Positions 29,806 through 38,441 of a DNA stretch of 58,546 bases are shown piece after piece; positions within the stretch are counted from its first letter, which is position 1; every line of letters begins with the position of its first letter. The translations under genes and the position numbers were made by a program. Location: the NCBI RefSeq assembly GCF_003943505.1, contig NZ_RJPS01000004.1, forward strand, positions 72,066 to 130,611. The letters run 5' to 3'. The DNA is from Streptococcus cristatus (GTDB lineage: Bacteria; Bacillota; Bacilli; Lactobacillales; Streptococcaceae). The notes under the pieces are model-generated. The model was not told where the DNA came from and searched no databases. It saw only the letters and a program-made list of their open reading frames with translations.

Positions 29806-32598
29806 ATGTCCATGCCAAATAATGAAGAGAACAAAGGTATGTTTCGTAATTTTTTAGGTGGCTTTAAGCGTCTTATAAAAGGTGAAGAGGACGAATCATC
29901 CACTTCTGCGGTTCATAACAATGAAGGAAGTAACCCACAAGTCAATGTGAACCCAGAAGATAGAGAAAATTTCCTCATTGAGAAAGCTTTGGAGTCGATC
30001 CAATACTACGACCGCTTGGATGTTATGAATATCGGTGGAGAAGAAGTAGACGAATCTCCAGCTGTAGAAAGTGAAGCTAGTCTGGAGCAGGAAAAAATGG
30101 CAGCGAAAAGCCAGGCAGCCAGCACGACAGAATCTGCTGAGACAAGCATTTCTTCAGATTCTATGAAAAAGAGGGGCTTGAAGAGCACTGCTGATTCAAT
30201 ATCTCTATCATTAAGTATAGAAAGTAAAAAGGCTTCTCGTAGTTTAGAAGTAACCGAATCACAAACACAAAGTTTGGAAGTTGGGCAATCTGACAGCAAG
30301 GAAACGGATACTTCTGTTAGCTTGTCAATTGCGCAAAGTCATGCCTTCGAGCAATCAATCCTTGAAGAAAATAGAGCGTCGCTTAGCTTATCAATTTTTG
30401 AGTCAGTATCTCAAAGCATGGCCGCTGAAGAGTCTCTCAGTGCGGACAACGAAGTATCACTGAGCTTGTCCGTGGCTGAATCTGTGTCTCAAAGCATCGC
30501 GATTCAAGAATCGATCAGTGCAGAAATCGAAGCGTCTAAGAGTTTATCCGTGGCTGAGTCTATTTCTCAGAGCGTTGCCATCCAAGAATCGATCAGCGCG
30601 GAATTCGAAGCATCTACCAGCTTATCTATAGCAGAGTCCGTTTCTCAAAGCATCGCGATCCAAGAATCAATCAGCGCAGAAATCGAAGCGTCTAACAGCT
30701 TGTCTATTGCTGAGTCTGTGGCGCAAAGCATTGCCATCCAAGAATCGATCAGCGCGGAATTCGAAGCATCTACCAGCTTATCTATAGCAGAGTCCGTTTC
30801 TCAAAGCATTGCTATCCAAGAATCCATCAGCGCGGAATTCGAAGCGTCTAACAGCTTATCTGTAGCTGAGTCTGTGTCTCAAAGTATCGCGATTCAAGAA
30901 TCGATCAGCGCGGAATTCGAAGCGTCTAACAGCTTGTCCGTGGCCGAGTCTATTTCGCAAAGCATTGCTATCCAAGAATCTATCAGCGCGGAATTCGAAG
31001 CATCTACCAGCTTATCTGTAGCTGAGTCTGTGGCGCAAAGCATTGCTATCCAAGAATCGATCAGTGCGGAAATCGAAGCGTCTACTAGCTTGTCCGTGGC
31101 GGAGTCAGTTTCGCAAAGCATTGCCATTCAAGAATCCATCAGCGCGGAAATCGAAGCGTCTACCAGCTTGTCTACTGCTGAGTCTATTTCGCAAAGCGTT
31201 GCTATCCAAGAATCAATCAGTGCGGAAATCGAAGCGTCTATCAGCTTGTCCGTGGCAGAGTCTATTTCTCAGAGCGTTGCCATCCAAGAATCTATCAGCG
31301 CGGAAACGGAAGTTTCTCTGAGCCTTTCTATCGCTGAATCTGTATCTCAAAGCATCGCGATTCAAGAATCAATCAGTGCAGAAATCGAAGCGTCTAACAG
31401 CTTGTCGATAGCTGAGTCTGTGTCTCAAAGCATCGCTATTGAAGAATCAATTAGTGCAGAGAACGAAGCATCTACAAGCTTGTCCGTAGCCGAGTCTGTG
31501 TCTCAAAGCATCGCGATTCAGGAATCCATTATCGCAGAATTGGAAGCGTCTAGCAGCTTGTCGATAGCTGATTCTGTGTCTCAAAGCATCGCTATTGAAG
31601 AATCAATTAGTGCAGAGAACGAAGCATCTACAAGCTTGTCTGTTGAAGAATCCCAAGTCTTAGATAGAGCTATTGAACAGTCTATTATGACAGAAAACGA
31701 AGTGTCTACGAGCTTATCTATCGTAGAGTCTGAAGCACTAAGTCAAGCGATCGAATTATCAATTAGCGCGGAAAATGAAGCGTCTATCAGCCTATCTGTA
31801 GCGGAATCCGAAGCCTTAAGTCGGGCAATTGAACAGTCTATCAGTGCTGAAAACGAGGCATCGCTAAGTCTATCTATTACTGAAAATGAAATTCAAAGCA
31901 CCGCTATTGAACAGTCTATCAGCCTAGAAAACGAAGTATCTACTAACCTGTCTATGGCGGAATCCCAAGCGAAAAGCGTGGCCGTAGAGCAGTCTATCAG
32001 CTTGGAACAAGAACAGTCACGCAGTCTGTCTATCGCAGAATCGCAATCACAGCATGCGGCGGTGGAACAATCTCGCAATCTGGAACAGGAATATTCATAC
32101 AGTTTGGCAGCTGCGGAATCTAGAGCGAAAAGAGATACTATTGAGCAGTCTACCAGCTTGGAGCAAGAACAATCATTTAGTTTATCTACTGCAGAATCTA
32201 AAATCCTCAGCAGAGCCGTTGAACAATCAATCAGCGTCGAACAGGATCATTCATTCAGCATTTACCTTGCCCAATCTGAAGCCCAAAGTAAGATCATCGA
32301 GCAGTCTATCAGCTTAGAGCAAGAACAGTCACGTAGCCTGTCTGTTGCTGAATCACAATCACAAAGTATCGCTATTGAGCAATCAATGAGCGTGGAAAGA
32401 GAGCGTTCAATCAGTCTATCTATCGCTGAATCGCAATCACAAAGAATGATCATTGAACAATCAATCAGTGCAGAGAGAGCCCATTCGATCAGTCTGTCTG
32501 CTGCCGTATATCAATCGCAAAGCATGGCTTCTGAGTTCACTACTGTCACACAGAATCTATCAACCTTGGCCATGATTACTAAGAGACATAAAAAATAA
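29806..32598 (+). CDS. Serine-rich 26-residue-repeat protein, no export signal
   Basis: 930 residues (an ATG two codons on, at 29812, has better spacing from AGGGAG). A unique N-terminal part (1-170) is acidic, with 'MFRNFLGGFKRLIKGEEDES'. Then come about 27 tandem copies of a 26-residue unit of the form xSLSxAESxSQSxAIxxSIS plus AExEAS. Copies 3-17 are nearly identical, while later ones diverge to Gln/Arg-rich forms. The C-terminus is basic ('TKRHKK'). There is no signal peptide, accessory-Sec KxYKxGKxW motif, LPxTG or C-terminal membrane helix. The hydrophobic spacing suits a long amphipathic helix. A GH1-like gene follows 40 bases later in the same transcript. Function unknown. Confidence 0.75.
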   Translation: MSMPNNEENKGMFRNFLGGFKRLIKGEEDESSTSAVHNNEGSNPQVNVNPEDRENFLIEKALESIQYYDRLDVMNIGGEEVDESPAVESEASLEQEKMAAKSQAASTTESAETSISSDSMKKRGLKSTADSISLSLSIESKKASRSLEVTESQTQSLEVGQSDSKETDTSVSLSIAQSHAFEQSILEENRASLSLSIFESVSQSMAAEESLSADNEVSLSLSVAESVSQSIAIQESISAEIEASKSLSVAESISQSVAIQESISAEFEASTSLSIAESVSQSIAIQESISAEIEASNSLSIAESVAQSIAIQESISAEFEASTSLSIAESVSQSIAIQESISAEFEASNSLSVAESVSQSIAIQESISAEFEASNSLSVAESISQSIAIQESISAEFEASTSLSVAESVAQSIAIQESISAEIEASTSLSVAESVSQSIAIQESISAEIEASTSLSTAESISQSVAIQESISAEIEASISLSVAESISQSVAIQESISAETEVSLSLSIAESVSQSIAIQESISAEIEASNSLSIAESVSQSIAIEESISAENEASTSLSVAESVSQSIAIQESIIAELEASSSLSIADSVSQSIAIEESISAENEASTSLSVEESQVLDRAIEQSIMTENEVSTSLSIVESEALSQAIELSISAENEASISLSVAESEALSRAIEQSISAENEASLSLSITENEIQSTAIEQSISLENEVSTNLSMAESQAKSVAVEQSISLEQEQSRSLSIAESQSQHAAVEQSRNLEQEYSYSLAAAESRAKRDTIEQSTSLEQEQSFSLSTAESKILSRAVEQSISVEQDHSFSIYLAQSEAQSKIIEQSISLEQEQSRSLSVAESQSQSIAIEQSMSVERERSISLSIAESQSQRMIIEQSISAERAHSISLSAAVYQSQSMASEFTTVTQNLSTLAMITKRHKK

Positions 32599-32638
32599 GC
32601 TCAGAACAAGCAGCGAATGAATACTGAAAGGAACTAAT

Positions 32639-33811
32639 ATGATTAGAAATATTCTATCAAGTAATGGTAAAAGTCTAGGAATCACCGACATCCTGCCCCA
32701 GTATGGTGAAGACTATCGTCTCTCTGTCATGGACGGAACAGTTGACTATCGAACAATTCCCCTAGGAGCCTACGATTTATTCAAACAAGGCTATAGTAAA
32801 CAGGATTATCTGGCAGATATTGAAAAAATTAAAACAATGGGCTTCAATACCTACCAGCTATCCTTTTCATGGACTCGTCTCTTCCCGACTGGAGAAGAGC
32901 GGAGACCCGATGCTAAGGTCCTTGCCTTCTATGAGTCAATTATCGATGCACTGCTCGAAAATGACATCGAACCAATTGTGAGCCTGTCTCATTTTGACTT
33001 CCCGCTTCATTTGTATGAAAAATACGGCGCATGGAAAAGTCGTCAAATGATTGCCCTATATGAAAAGTATTGCGAAGCCGTTTTGACCCACTTTAAAGAA
33101 AAAGTCACTTACTGGATTACCTTTAAAGAAATGAGCGCTCTATCTTATTTGCCATTCTTAGGCGCTGGGCTACACTTTGACAGCACGGAAAACCAAGAGC
33201 AACAAATTTGGCTGGCTGCTCATCATCAGCTAATCGCATCTGCAAATGTGGTTAAGCTCGGCCAAACCATCAATCCAACCTTCCAATTCGGTAGTCTGAT
33301 TACCATCAATAGTGATTCCCACCAAGAAAATCACTCAGCTACCGATGCCTTGGGCCATGAGCTGAACAGACGTAAAAACTACATTTTTACAGATGTGCAG
33401 ACCAAGGGCCACTATCCAAACCACTTCCTTCGCTACATTGAGCGAAATCAGCTGGATCTGGGCATTACGGAAGAAGATGTCTTCGCCTTAAGAGAAGGCA
33501 TCGTAGACTTTGTTGCTTTCTCACATTATGCGGCAGAGAATATCCAAGATTTGTTTATCAACAAATATGTCCGCAAAAATGTAGAAACTTGTCTTGCACA
33601 ACCTGTCCTTCTTCGCATTGCCATGTCTGAGCTATACGAGCGCTACCACAAGCCTCTCTTGGTCATTGAGACTTGTTCTGAGGTCTCTGACCACCCGCAA
33701 TTAGCTAAAAACATTCAAGACAACGTTCAAGAAATTATTAAATCCGTTGAAATTGACGGTATTGAGTTACTTGGCTACACACCATTTAGCTGGAGCGATG
33801 TAAATATCTAG
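32639..33811 (+). CDS. Degenerate, shortened GH1-type glycosidase-like protein
   Basis: A 390-residue TIM-barrel protein of glycoside hydrolase family 1 descent (normal length about 460-480). Retained are 'FNTYQLSFSWTRLFPTGEE', 'IVSLSHFDFPLHLYEKYGAW', the acid/base Glu in 'ITFKEMSAL' and the nucleophile Glu in 'PLLVIETCSE'. The partner residues changed: the N-E-P motif reads K-E-M, E-N-G reads E-T-C, and N-Y-Y reads S-H-Y. The first barrel strand with its sugar-binding Gln is not recognisable, and the protein stops at 'GYTPFSWSDVNI', where the E-W sugar-binding pair should be. It may be non-catalytic or act on an unusual substrate. GAAAGGA precedes the ATG. Confidence 0.75.
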   Translation: MIRNILSSNGKSLGITDILPQYGEDYRLSVMDGTVDYRTIPLGAYDLFKQGYSKQDYLADIEKIKTMGFNTYQLSFSWTRLFPTGEERRPDAKVLAFYESIIDALLENDIEPIVSLSHFDFPLHLYEKYGAWKSRQMIALYEKYCEAVLTHFKEKVTYWITFKEMSALSYLPFLGAGLHFDSTENQEQQIWLAAHHQLIASANVVKLGQTINPTFQFGSLITINSDSHQENHSATDALGHELNRRKNYIFTDVQTKGHYPNHFLRYIERNQLDLGITEEDVFALREGIVDFVAFSHYAAENIQDLFINKYVRKNVETCLAQPVLLRIAMSELYERYHKPLLVIETCSEVSDHPQLAKNIQDNVQEIIKSVEIDGIELLGYTPFSWSDVNI

Positions 33812-33837
33812 GATCCAGTCCCAAGCTCAAAACATAG

Positions 33838-33883
33838 AAAAATCTCCCCGAGAAAGTAAATAATCACTTGTGGGGAGATTTTT
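33838..33883 (+). terminator. Intrinsic terminator of the repeat-protein/GH1 unit
   Basis: Arms AAATCTCCCC / GGGGAGATTT with a 22-base loop, then TT. The A-rich 5' side also allows use from the maf side. Confidence 0.7.
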
Positions 33884-33909
33884 GATGTTTTAGAATAGAA
33901 ATCAAAAAC

Positions 33910-34557
33910 CTAATCTTTTCCTTTGCTATCTCTAAAAATCCGATAGCTGGTCTCAGCGACAGGCAGGCCGATGATGGTGTGCATATCGCCTGTAATTGAG
34001 CGGATAAAGCGAGGATCCAGCTCCTGAAAGCCGTAAGCACCCGCCTTATCCAGGGGACGCTTCTCATGCAGATAGGCCTCGATGACAGGCTCTAATTCTG
34101 GGTAATAATCCACAAAGTCCACCTGCGCCAAGGTGTAAAAGACTTCTAGAAAACCCTGCATACGTAGACAGACCGAAGTCACTACATGGTGGCTCTTGCC
34201 AAAGTAAGAGCGAAACATCCGACTGGCTTCAGCTAAATCCTGTGGTTTATTGTAAATCTGATCATCCACTACGACGATGGTATCAGCCGAAATATAAAGG
34301 GTTTCAGCTTCCAAGTCCAAATCGGACTTGGCCTTGGAAATCTCGCAACAAATCTTGGCTGCCTTGGTCAGAAAGTCCTGATCATCGATGGTTGCCATGC
34401 AATGCTCTTCAATAGCTCGCTCGTCCACTTCTACAGCCTGAATCTCTGGATTCAAAAAGCTCAGCAATTCCTTGCGTCTAGGCGACATAGATAGCAGGAC
34501 AAAGCGGCGAATCTCTCCTTTTTCACCTTCCCTTTGGTAGTCAAAAACCGTCTTCAT
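33910..34557 (-). CDS. maf: Maf family nucleotide pyrophosphatase
   Basis: A 215-residue cytosolic Maf-type protein that hydrolyses non-canonical or modified nucleoside triphosphates. Motifs: 'LLSMSPRRKELLSFL' (the S-x-S-P-R-R loop), 'ISADTIVVVDDQIYNKPQDL' (catalytic Asp) and 'LDKAGAYGFQE'. Compared with typical Maf proteins it has a longer N-terminus and an insertion around residues 60-80. Its start overlaps the stop of the XRE gene upstream by four bases, so the three minus-strand genes 33910-35386 form an operon. Confidence 0.88.
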   Translation of the reverse strand: MKTVFDYQREGEKGEIRRFVLLSMSPRRKELLSFLNPEIQAVEVDERAIEEHCMATIDDQDFLTKAAKICCEISKAKSDLDLEAETLYISADTIVVVDDQIYNKPQDLAEASRMFRSYFGKSHHVVTSVCLRMQGFLEVFYTLAQVDFVDYYPELEPVIEAYLHEKRPLDKAGAYGFQELDPRFIRSITGDMHTIIGLPVAETSYRIFRDSKGKD

Positions 34558-34781
34558 GATTGTCCTCCTGTGTCCTTTAATTGAAAGAGTTCTTCCACCC
34601 GCAAATCAAAAACCTGAGCGATTTTTAAAGCCATCTCTAGCGAGGGATTGTAGCGATTATTTTCCAAATGCAAGATCGTTTCGCGCCGCATTCCAATGCG
34701 GTCAGCTAACTCCTGCTGGGTCATGCCTCTGGATTCGCGGACAGATTTGAGATTGGTGATAATATTGCTTTCCTTGGCCAT
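34554..34781 (-). CDS. XRE regulator (short)
   Basis: 75 residues, nearly all helix-turn-helix: 'NLKSVRESRGMTQQELADRI', 'GMRRETILHLENNRYNPSLE'. This compact type usually pairs with a membrane protein of about 150-200 residues, as here (upstream gene, 2 bases apart). It probably represses its own operon by binding the dyad at 35404-35423. Confidence 0.85.
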   Translation of the reverse strand: MAKESNIITNLKSVRESRGMTQQELADRIGMRRETILHLENNRYNPSLEMALKIAQVFDLRVEELFQLKDTGGQS

Positions 34782-34783
34782 TT

Positions 34784-35386
34784 TTAACCTCTCTTTTCAA
34801 ATAAAAAGAAGACAAAACCAAAGAGCAAAACTAAGACACCAATCATGATGAAAAATATTACGACATTGACTGTGATGGATCCTATATTAGCACTAATCCC
34901 TGCAAGCACCAGTAAAATTGCTATACAGACGGCAAACATCAAAGTCGCTGCTTTTGCCAGATTGGCATAAAAGCGCTCGTCTGCTCTTTCTTTGACTTTT
35001 TTCAAGGCAAAAAACAGAAGAAAGAGAAACTGGATAGCGAGGAGGCTTCCCAAAGCAATGTGCTTTATAATGGGCGGATTGGTGCTCGGAGTCCACAACC
35101 AGATTCCGACAGTATAGATAGAGGTTGCCGTAAGATTCAACAGATTATAAAATTTCATGGTCAGATCATAGACCTGCTTTTCTTGAACTTCTTTCATCCT
35201 CTTAGGCCATGGTTTCATGTGAAACCAAGACCAGATGCTTATAAGCTGACCTATACTTACCAAACCGACAATCATCCACTTGGCTGACCAGCTGAGATTG
35301 CTGGGAGCAAGGAAAACAGTAAAATCAATAAAGAGAGCGGTGGCAACTATCAAAATGAGGCCTCCCATTTTTTGACTTTTTTTCAT
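34784..35386 (-). CDS. Multi-spanning membrane protein paired with XRE regulator
   Basis: A 200-residue protein with about six hydrophobic helices (approximately 10-28, 38-54, 85-100, 108-128, 146-165 and 172-193). The loop between the second and third is charged ('KPWPKRMKEVQEKQVYDL'). Family not named with confidence. The pairing with a short XRE repressor is common in Firmicutes and often relates to membrane stress or competence-phase functions, but the role is unproved. First gene of the operon that ends with maf. Confidence 0.65.
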   Translation of the reverse strand: MKKSQKMGGLILIVATALFIDFTVFLAPSNLSWSAKWMIVGLVSIGQLISIWSWFHMKPWPKRMKEVQEKQVYDLTMKFYNLLNLTATSIYTVGIWLWTPSTNPPIIKHIALGSLLAIQFLFLLFFALKKVKERADERFYANLAKAATLMFAVCIAILLVLAGISANIGSITVNVVIFFIMIGVLVLLFGFVFFLFEKRG

Positions 35387-35403
35387 GATAGACTCCTTTC
35401 GTA

Positions 35404-35423
35404 GTGTTAGAAATATTTAACAC
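35404..35423. promoter_or_regulatory. Candidate operator of the XRE/membrane-protein operon
   Basis: A 6-8-6 dyad GTGTTA / TAACAC about 20 bases upstream of the operon start. Confidence 0.45.
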
Positions 35424-35507
35424 CTTTATGTTATAAATATATCACATACAAGAATAAAAGACAAGCACTTATGTGCTGTTTGGGAAAATCTTTTATTTCC
35501 GCAAACA

Positions 35508-35530
35508 AAAGCCCCAGAATTTCTCTGGGG
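35508..35530 (-). terminator. Intrinsic terminator of czcD
   Basis: CCCCAGA / TCTGGGG hairpin with a 5-base loop. The minus strand continues CTTTTGTTT. Eight bases past the czcD stop. Confidence 0.75.
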
Positions 35531-35537
35531 AGCTGGC

Positions 35538-36401
35538 TTATTCTTTACCAATACAACATTCTTGGTGCTCTTGCAAGCTTTCATCGGTCTGAATGGTCAC
35601 TTTGGAAATGCCATAAGATAAAAGCTTTTGGCGTAGGAAAATCTGCGTTTCAGCCAGCAAATTGGGATTTTCCAAACAGATATGAAGCATGGCAAATTTT
35701 TCCAAGCCATCCGTCGTCCAGACATTGAGCTGGGTGATGGCTCGCACATTTTCCAGCTCTGCTAATTCCTGATAAAGCTGACCGAGGTCCACATCACTGG
35801 GCACATGGTCTAGGAAAATCTGGATATTTTCCCAAAACTTTGGCAGAGCCTTACTGAGAATAAAGCCTGCGATGACAAGAGAAAGCAGCGGATCTAGGAA
35901 ATACCAATCGGTGAAGCGCAAAATGAGGGATACGAGGATAACCGCTAGCCAGCCCAAAATATCCTCAAGAAAATGCAGGCTGAGAATGGATTCATTGTGG
36001 CTATGCCCATGACTGACCACTCGGCTGGCTACTGTATTGACGACGATGGCGACAATCCCCAAAATCAACATGCCATCATAATTCACCTTCTCAGGGGCAA
36101 ATAGTTTAGGGACATTTTCCACGATTACCAAGGTCGAACCGACCAGCAAAATCACTGAGGTCAAGAGGGCCCCCAGCAAGCTGTAACGCTTATAACCCAA
36201 GGTATATTCTCGGTCTTCTTTTTTTGTGGAAATCTTTTCAAAAAGAGTCGATAGACCAATAGCCAAAGCATCTCCCGTATCATGAACCGCATCCGCTAAG
36301 ACGGCGCTAGAATGAAAGAGAAGCCCAAAGATAAACTCAATAATAGCAAAAGAAAAGTTCAAGAGAAAAGCGATTGTCATATTTTTACTGGATTTCATCA
36401 C
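35538..36401 (-). CDS. czcD: Cation diffusion facilitator CzcD (zinc exporter)
   Basis: A 287-residue CDF-family antiporter of the plasma membrane that expels Zn(II) and related metals. Six transmembrane helices are followed by a cytosolic C-terminal domain. Metal site A is seen as 'SSAVLADAVHDTGDALAIGL' (H-D-x-x-D) in helix 2 and 'LHFLEDILGWLAVILVSLIL' (H-x-x-x-D) in helix 5, with a His-rich loop 'SHGHSHNES' between helices 4 and 5. The divergent TetR gene is probably its zinc-dependent regulator, as for czcD/sczA in pneumococcus. Confidence 0.92.
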   Translation of the reverse strand: MMKSSKNMTIAFLLNFSFAIIEFIFGLLFHSSAVLADAVHDTGDALAIGLSTLFEKISTKKEDREYTLGYKRYSLLGALLTSVILLVGSTLVIVENVPKLFAPEKVNYDGMLILGIVAIVVNTVASRVVSHGHSHNESILSLHFLEDILGWLAVILVSLILRFTDWYFLDPLLSLVIAGFILSKALPKFWENIQIFLDHVPSDVDLGQLYQELAELENVRAITQLNVWTTDGLEKFAMLHICLENPNLLAETQIFLRQKLLSYGISKVTIQTDESLQEHQECCIGKE

Positions 36402-36459
36402 AACCTCCTTATATATTTGCTTAAACGAATACTATTTATGGTATAATCTAATCAATACC

Positions 36460-36472
36460 GAACACTCTGTTC
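36460..36472. promoter_or_regulatory. Candidate TetR/SczA operator
   Basis: A perfect 5-3-5 dyad GAACA-CTC-TGTTC in the intergenic region between divergent czcD and the TetR gene. It overlaps the region expected to hold the czcD promoter. Confidence 0.5.
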
Positions 36473-36567
36473 AATTATATTATCTCCTATTACTAGAAAG
36501 GAAACAAGAGCCAGTTCATGCCCTTTGTCTCTTAGCAGACAAAAAACTCTTTTTGTACGGAATTTCC

Positions 36568-37089
36568 ATGGATAGACGAGTAAAAAAATCACGCGCAGCC
36601 ATTTACCAAGCCTTTATCAGCCTGCTCAATCAGAAAAGCTACGAAAGCATCACCGTTCAGGAAATCATTGATCTGGCAGATGTAGGCCGCTCCACCTTCT
36701 ATAGCCACTTTGAGACCAAAGAAACCCTGCTGGAGGAACTCTGCCAAGATCTCTTTCAGCATACCTTTATCGAGCGCTCTGAAGGACGCGATTTATTTGA
36801 AGCGACAGCCCATATTTTCCATCACTTTCGGAAAAATCAGGATCGGATAGCCACCCTTCTCTTGGCTAAAAATACTTACTTCATCAACCGCCTGAAAATC
36901 GAGTTGGAACACTATCTCTTTCCCATGATCCAGCAGACATTATTGCAGAAAAAAAGCCATCTGCCGGACAACTTTTTAAAAAATTATGTGACGTCAACTT
37001 TTGTGGAGACGGTCAGCTGGTGGCTGCAGCAACGAAATCCGGTTGACGAAGGCACGATTTCCCACTATTTTCTGGACTTGATGGACTAA
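36568..37089 (+). CDS. sczA: TetR-family regulator, SczA-like
   Basis: 173 residues from the ATG at 36568 (a TTG at 36553 is also in frame). The N-terminal helix-turn-helix is 'KSRAAIYQAFISLLNQKSYE', 'SITVQEIIDLADVGRSTFYS'; the C-terminal domain is of the short TetR type. It is divergent from czcD, matching the pneumococcal arrangement in which SczA switches on czcD when zinc is high. The name rests on that synteny and on size, not on a database match. Confidence 0.7.
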   Translation: MDRRVKKSRAAIYQAFISLLNQKSYESITVQEIIDLADVGRSTFYSHFETKETLLEELCQDLFQHTFIERSEGRDLFEATAHIFHHFRKNQDRIATLLLAKNTYFINRLKIELEHYLFPMIQQTLLQKKSHLPDNFLKNYVTSTFVETVSWWLQQRNPVDEGTISHYFLDLMD

Positions 37090-37165
37090 GCCGCAATTCA
37101 CCTATCATTTTCTAAAAAGATATGGTATAATCGTTCCTTGATGTGCGAAAGGAGATTGACTATTT

Positions 37166-38338
37166 ATGAAAAAAGAACACTCACCATTTTTAATTCCAGG
37201 TATAGTGATGATCGGGATAGCACTACGGGCTCCTTTTACTGTTTTGCCTATCGTTCTGACAGATATTGCAGAGGGGCTACAGGTCCCAGTTAGTTCCCTA
37301 GGCCTCTTGACTAGCCTGCCCTTGATCATGTTTGCCCTCTGCTCGGTCTTTGATCCGCGCTTGGCGCAAAAGATGAGCTTGGAAAAACTGTTTGCTCTTG
37401 TTTTACTCGTGCTAACTCTAGGCTCACTGATTCGCGTGTTTAATCTTCCCTTACTCTATACGGGGACTATTATTTTAGGAGCGGCTATTGCTGTCTTAAA
37501 CGTCCTTCTTCCGAGCTTGATTCAGGCCAATCAGCCACATCGTGTCGGCCTTTTGACAACTCTTTATATCACATCAATGGGGCTGTCGATTACGATTCTG
37601 TCTGCTTTGGCTGTTCCCATCGTTCAAATGAGCTCTTGGCAAGGTCTCATTTGGATATCAACCCTGATTTGCTTTGTGATTCTCCTGGTTTGGTTGCCCA
37701 ATGTCAAATATAGCCATCGCTTGGCTAGTAAACAGCAAGGAAAGCAAGAGCACGGATCTCTTCTAAAAAATCCAAGAGTCTGGGCCTTGATTTTATTTGG
37801 TGGCTTACAGTCACTACTCTTTTATACTAGCATGACTTGGTTGCCAACCTTGGGGCAGCAAGCTGGCCTTTCTACTGATACGACCGGACTACTAGCAGCG
37901 GTCTTTTCTCTGATTAGCCTGCCCTTTTCAATGACAATTCCTAGCTTGACAGCGCGCTTGAAAGCTCGTCAACGTCTGGTCATGATTAGCTTGGTTTCCG
38001 CAGCAGGCCTGATTGGTATTGCCATGCTCTTGATTCGGACAGATGCCTTTGCTTACTGGCTGATTCTTAATCTCCTCATTGGTATGTCTGTCAGTGCCCT
38101 CTTCCCCTATCTCATGGTGACCTTCTCCCTCAAGACCTCTACGCCTGCGCAAACGGCTCAACTATCTGGACTGGCTCAAACTGGAGGATACATCCTAGCC
38201 GCCTTCGGCCCGAGCCTCTTTGGCTACAGCTTTGATTTGTTCCACTCTTGGACACCAGCCATCCTCATCCTCCTCGGACTGACCGTCATCATGACTATGA
38301 GCCTCTTTTACATAGAAAAATTTGATAAGATTCTATAA
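37166..38338 (+). CDS. MFS transporter, CynX/NimT type
   Basis: A 390-residue 12-helix major facilitator. The opening ('FLIPGIVMIGIALRAPFTVL') and the central cytosolic loop at about 185-200 fit the CynX/NimT (cyanate / nitroimidazole) subfamily, which exports or imports small organic compounds. The substrate cannot be deduced. AAAGGAGA lies before the ATG. Monocistronic, with a terminator after the stop. Confidence 0.8.
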   Translation: MKKEHSPFLIPGIVMIGIALRAPFTVLPIVLTDIAEGLQVPVSSLGLLTSLPLIMFALCSVFDPRLAQKMSLEKLFALVLLVLTLGSLIRVFNLPLLYTGTIILGAAIAVLNVLLPSLIQANQPHRVGLLTTLYITSMGLSITILSALAVPIVQMSSWQGLIWISTLICFVILLVWLPNVKYSHRLASKQQGKQEHGSLLKNPRVWALILFGGLQSLLFYTSMTWLPTLGQQAGLSTDTTGLLAAVFSLISLPFSMTIPSLTARLKARQRLVMISLVSAAGLIGIAMLLIRTDAFAYWLILNLLIGMSVSALFPYLMVTFSLKTSTPAQTAQLSGLAQTGGYILAAFGPSLFGYSFDLFHSWTPAILILLGLTVIMTMSLFYIEKFDKIL

Positions 38339-38441
38339 AACTTCTGATTCTCCATCAGGAGTTTTTTGTTGCCAAGTTTCTTGGTCAGCCAGTAGCTTTT
38401 TCTTGGAGATCAGCAAAAAATCTGCCCTTGAGCAGATTTTT
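38339..38441. terminator. Two hairpin terminators between convergent genes
   Basis: AACTTCTGAT / ATCAGGAGTT with TTTTTT (about 38339-38367) serves the MFS gene. AAATCTGC / GCAGATTT (38418-38439) lies next to the stop of the convergent GNAT gene and is followed by T runs on both strands. Confidence 0.75.

Noticed and set aside
30006..32453. Long antisense and alternative-frame ORFs within the repeat gene
   Set aside because: They arise from the repetitive codon pattern, have no ribosome binding sites, and the sense frame is clearly the selected one.
30395..32500. Regular 78-bp repeats suggesting a CRISPR array
   Set aside because: The repeats lie in one long open frame, have no unique spacers and encode the 26-residue protein unit; no cas gene is present.
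29806..32598. Serine-rich wall adhesin of the GspB/Hsa type
   Set aside because: No accessory-Sec signal peptide, no LPxTG anchor and no SecA2/SecY2 or Gtf genes nearby.
35060..35728. Plus-strand ORFs opposite the membrane-protein and czcD genes
   Set aside because: They are shadows in other frames without initiation signals.
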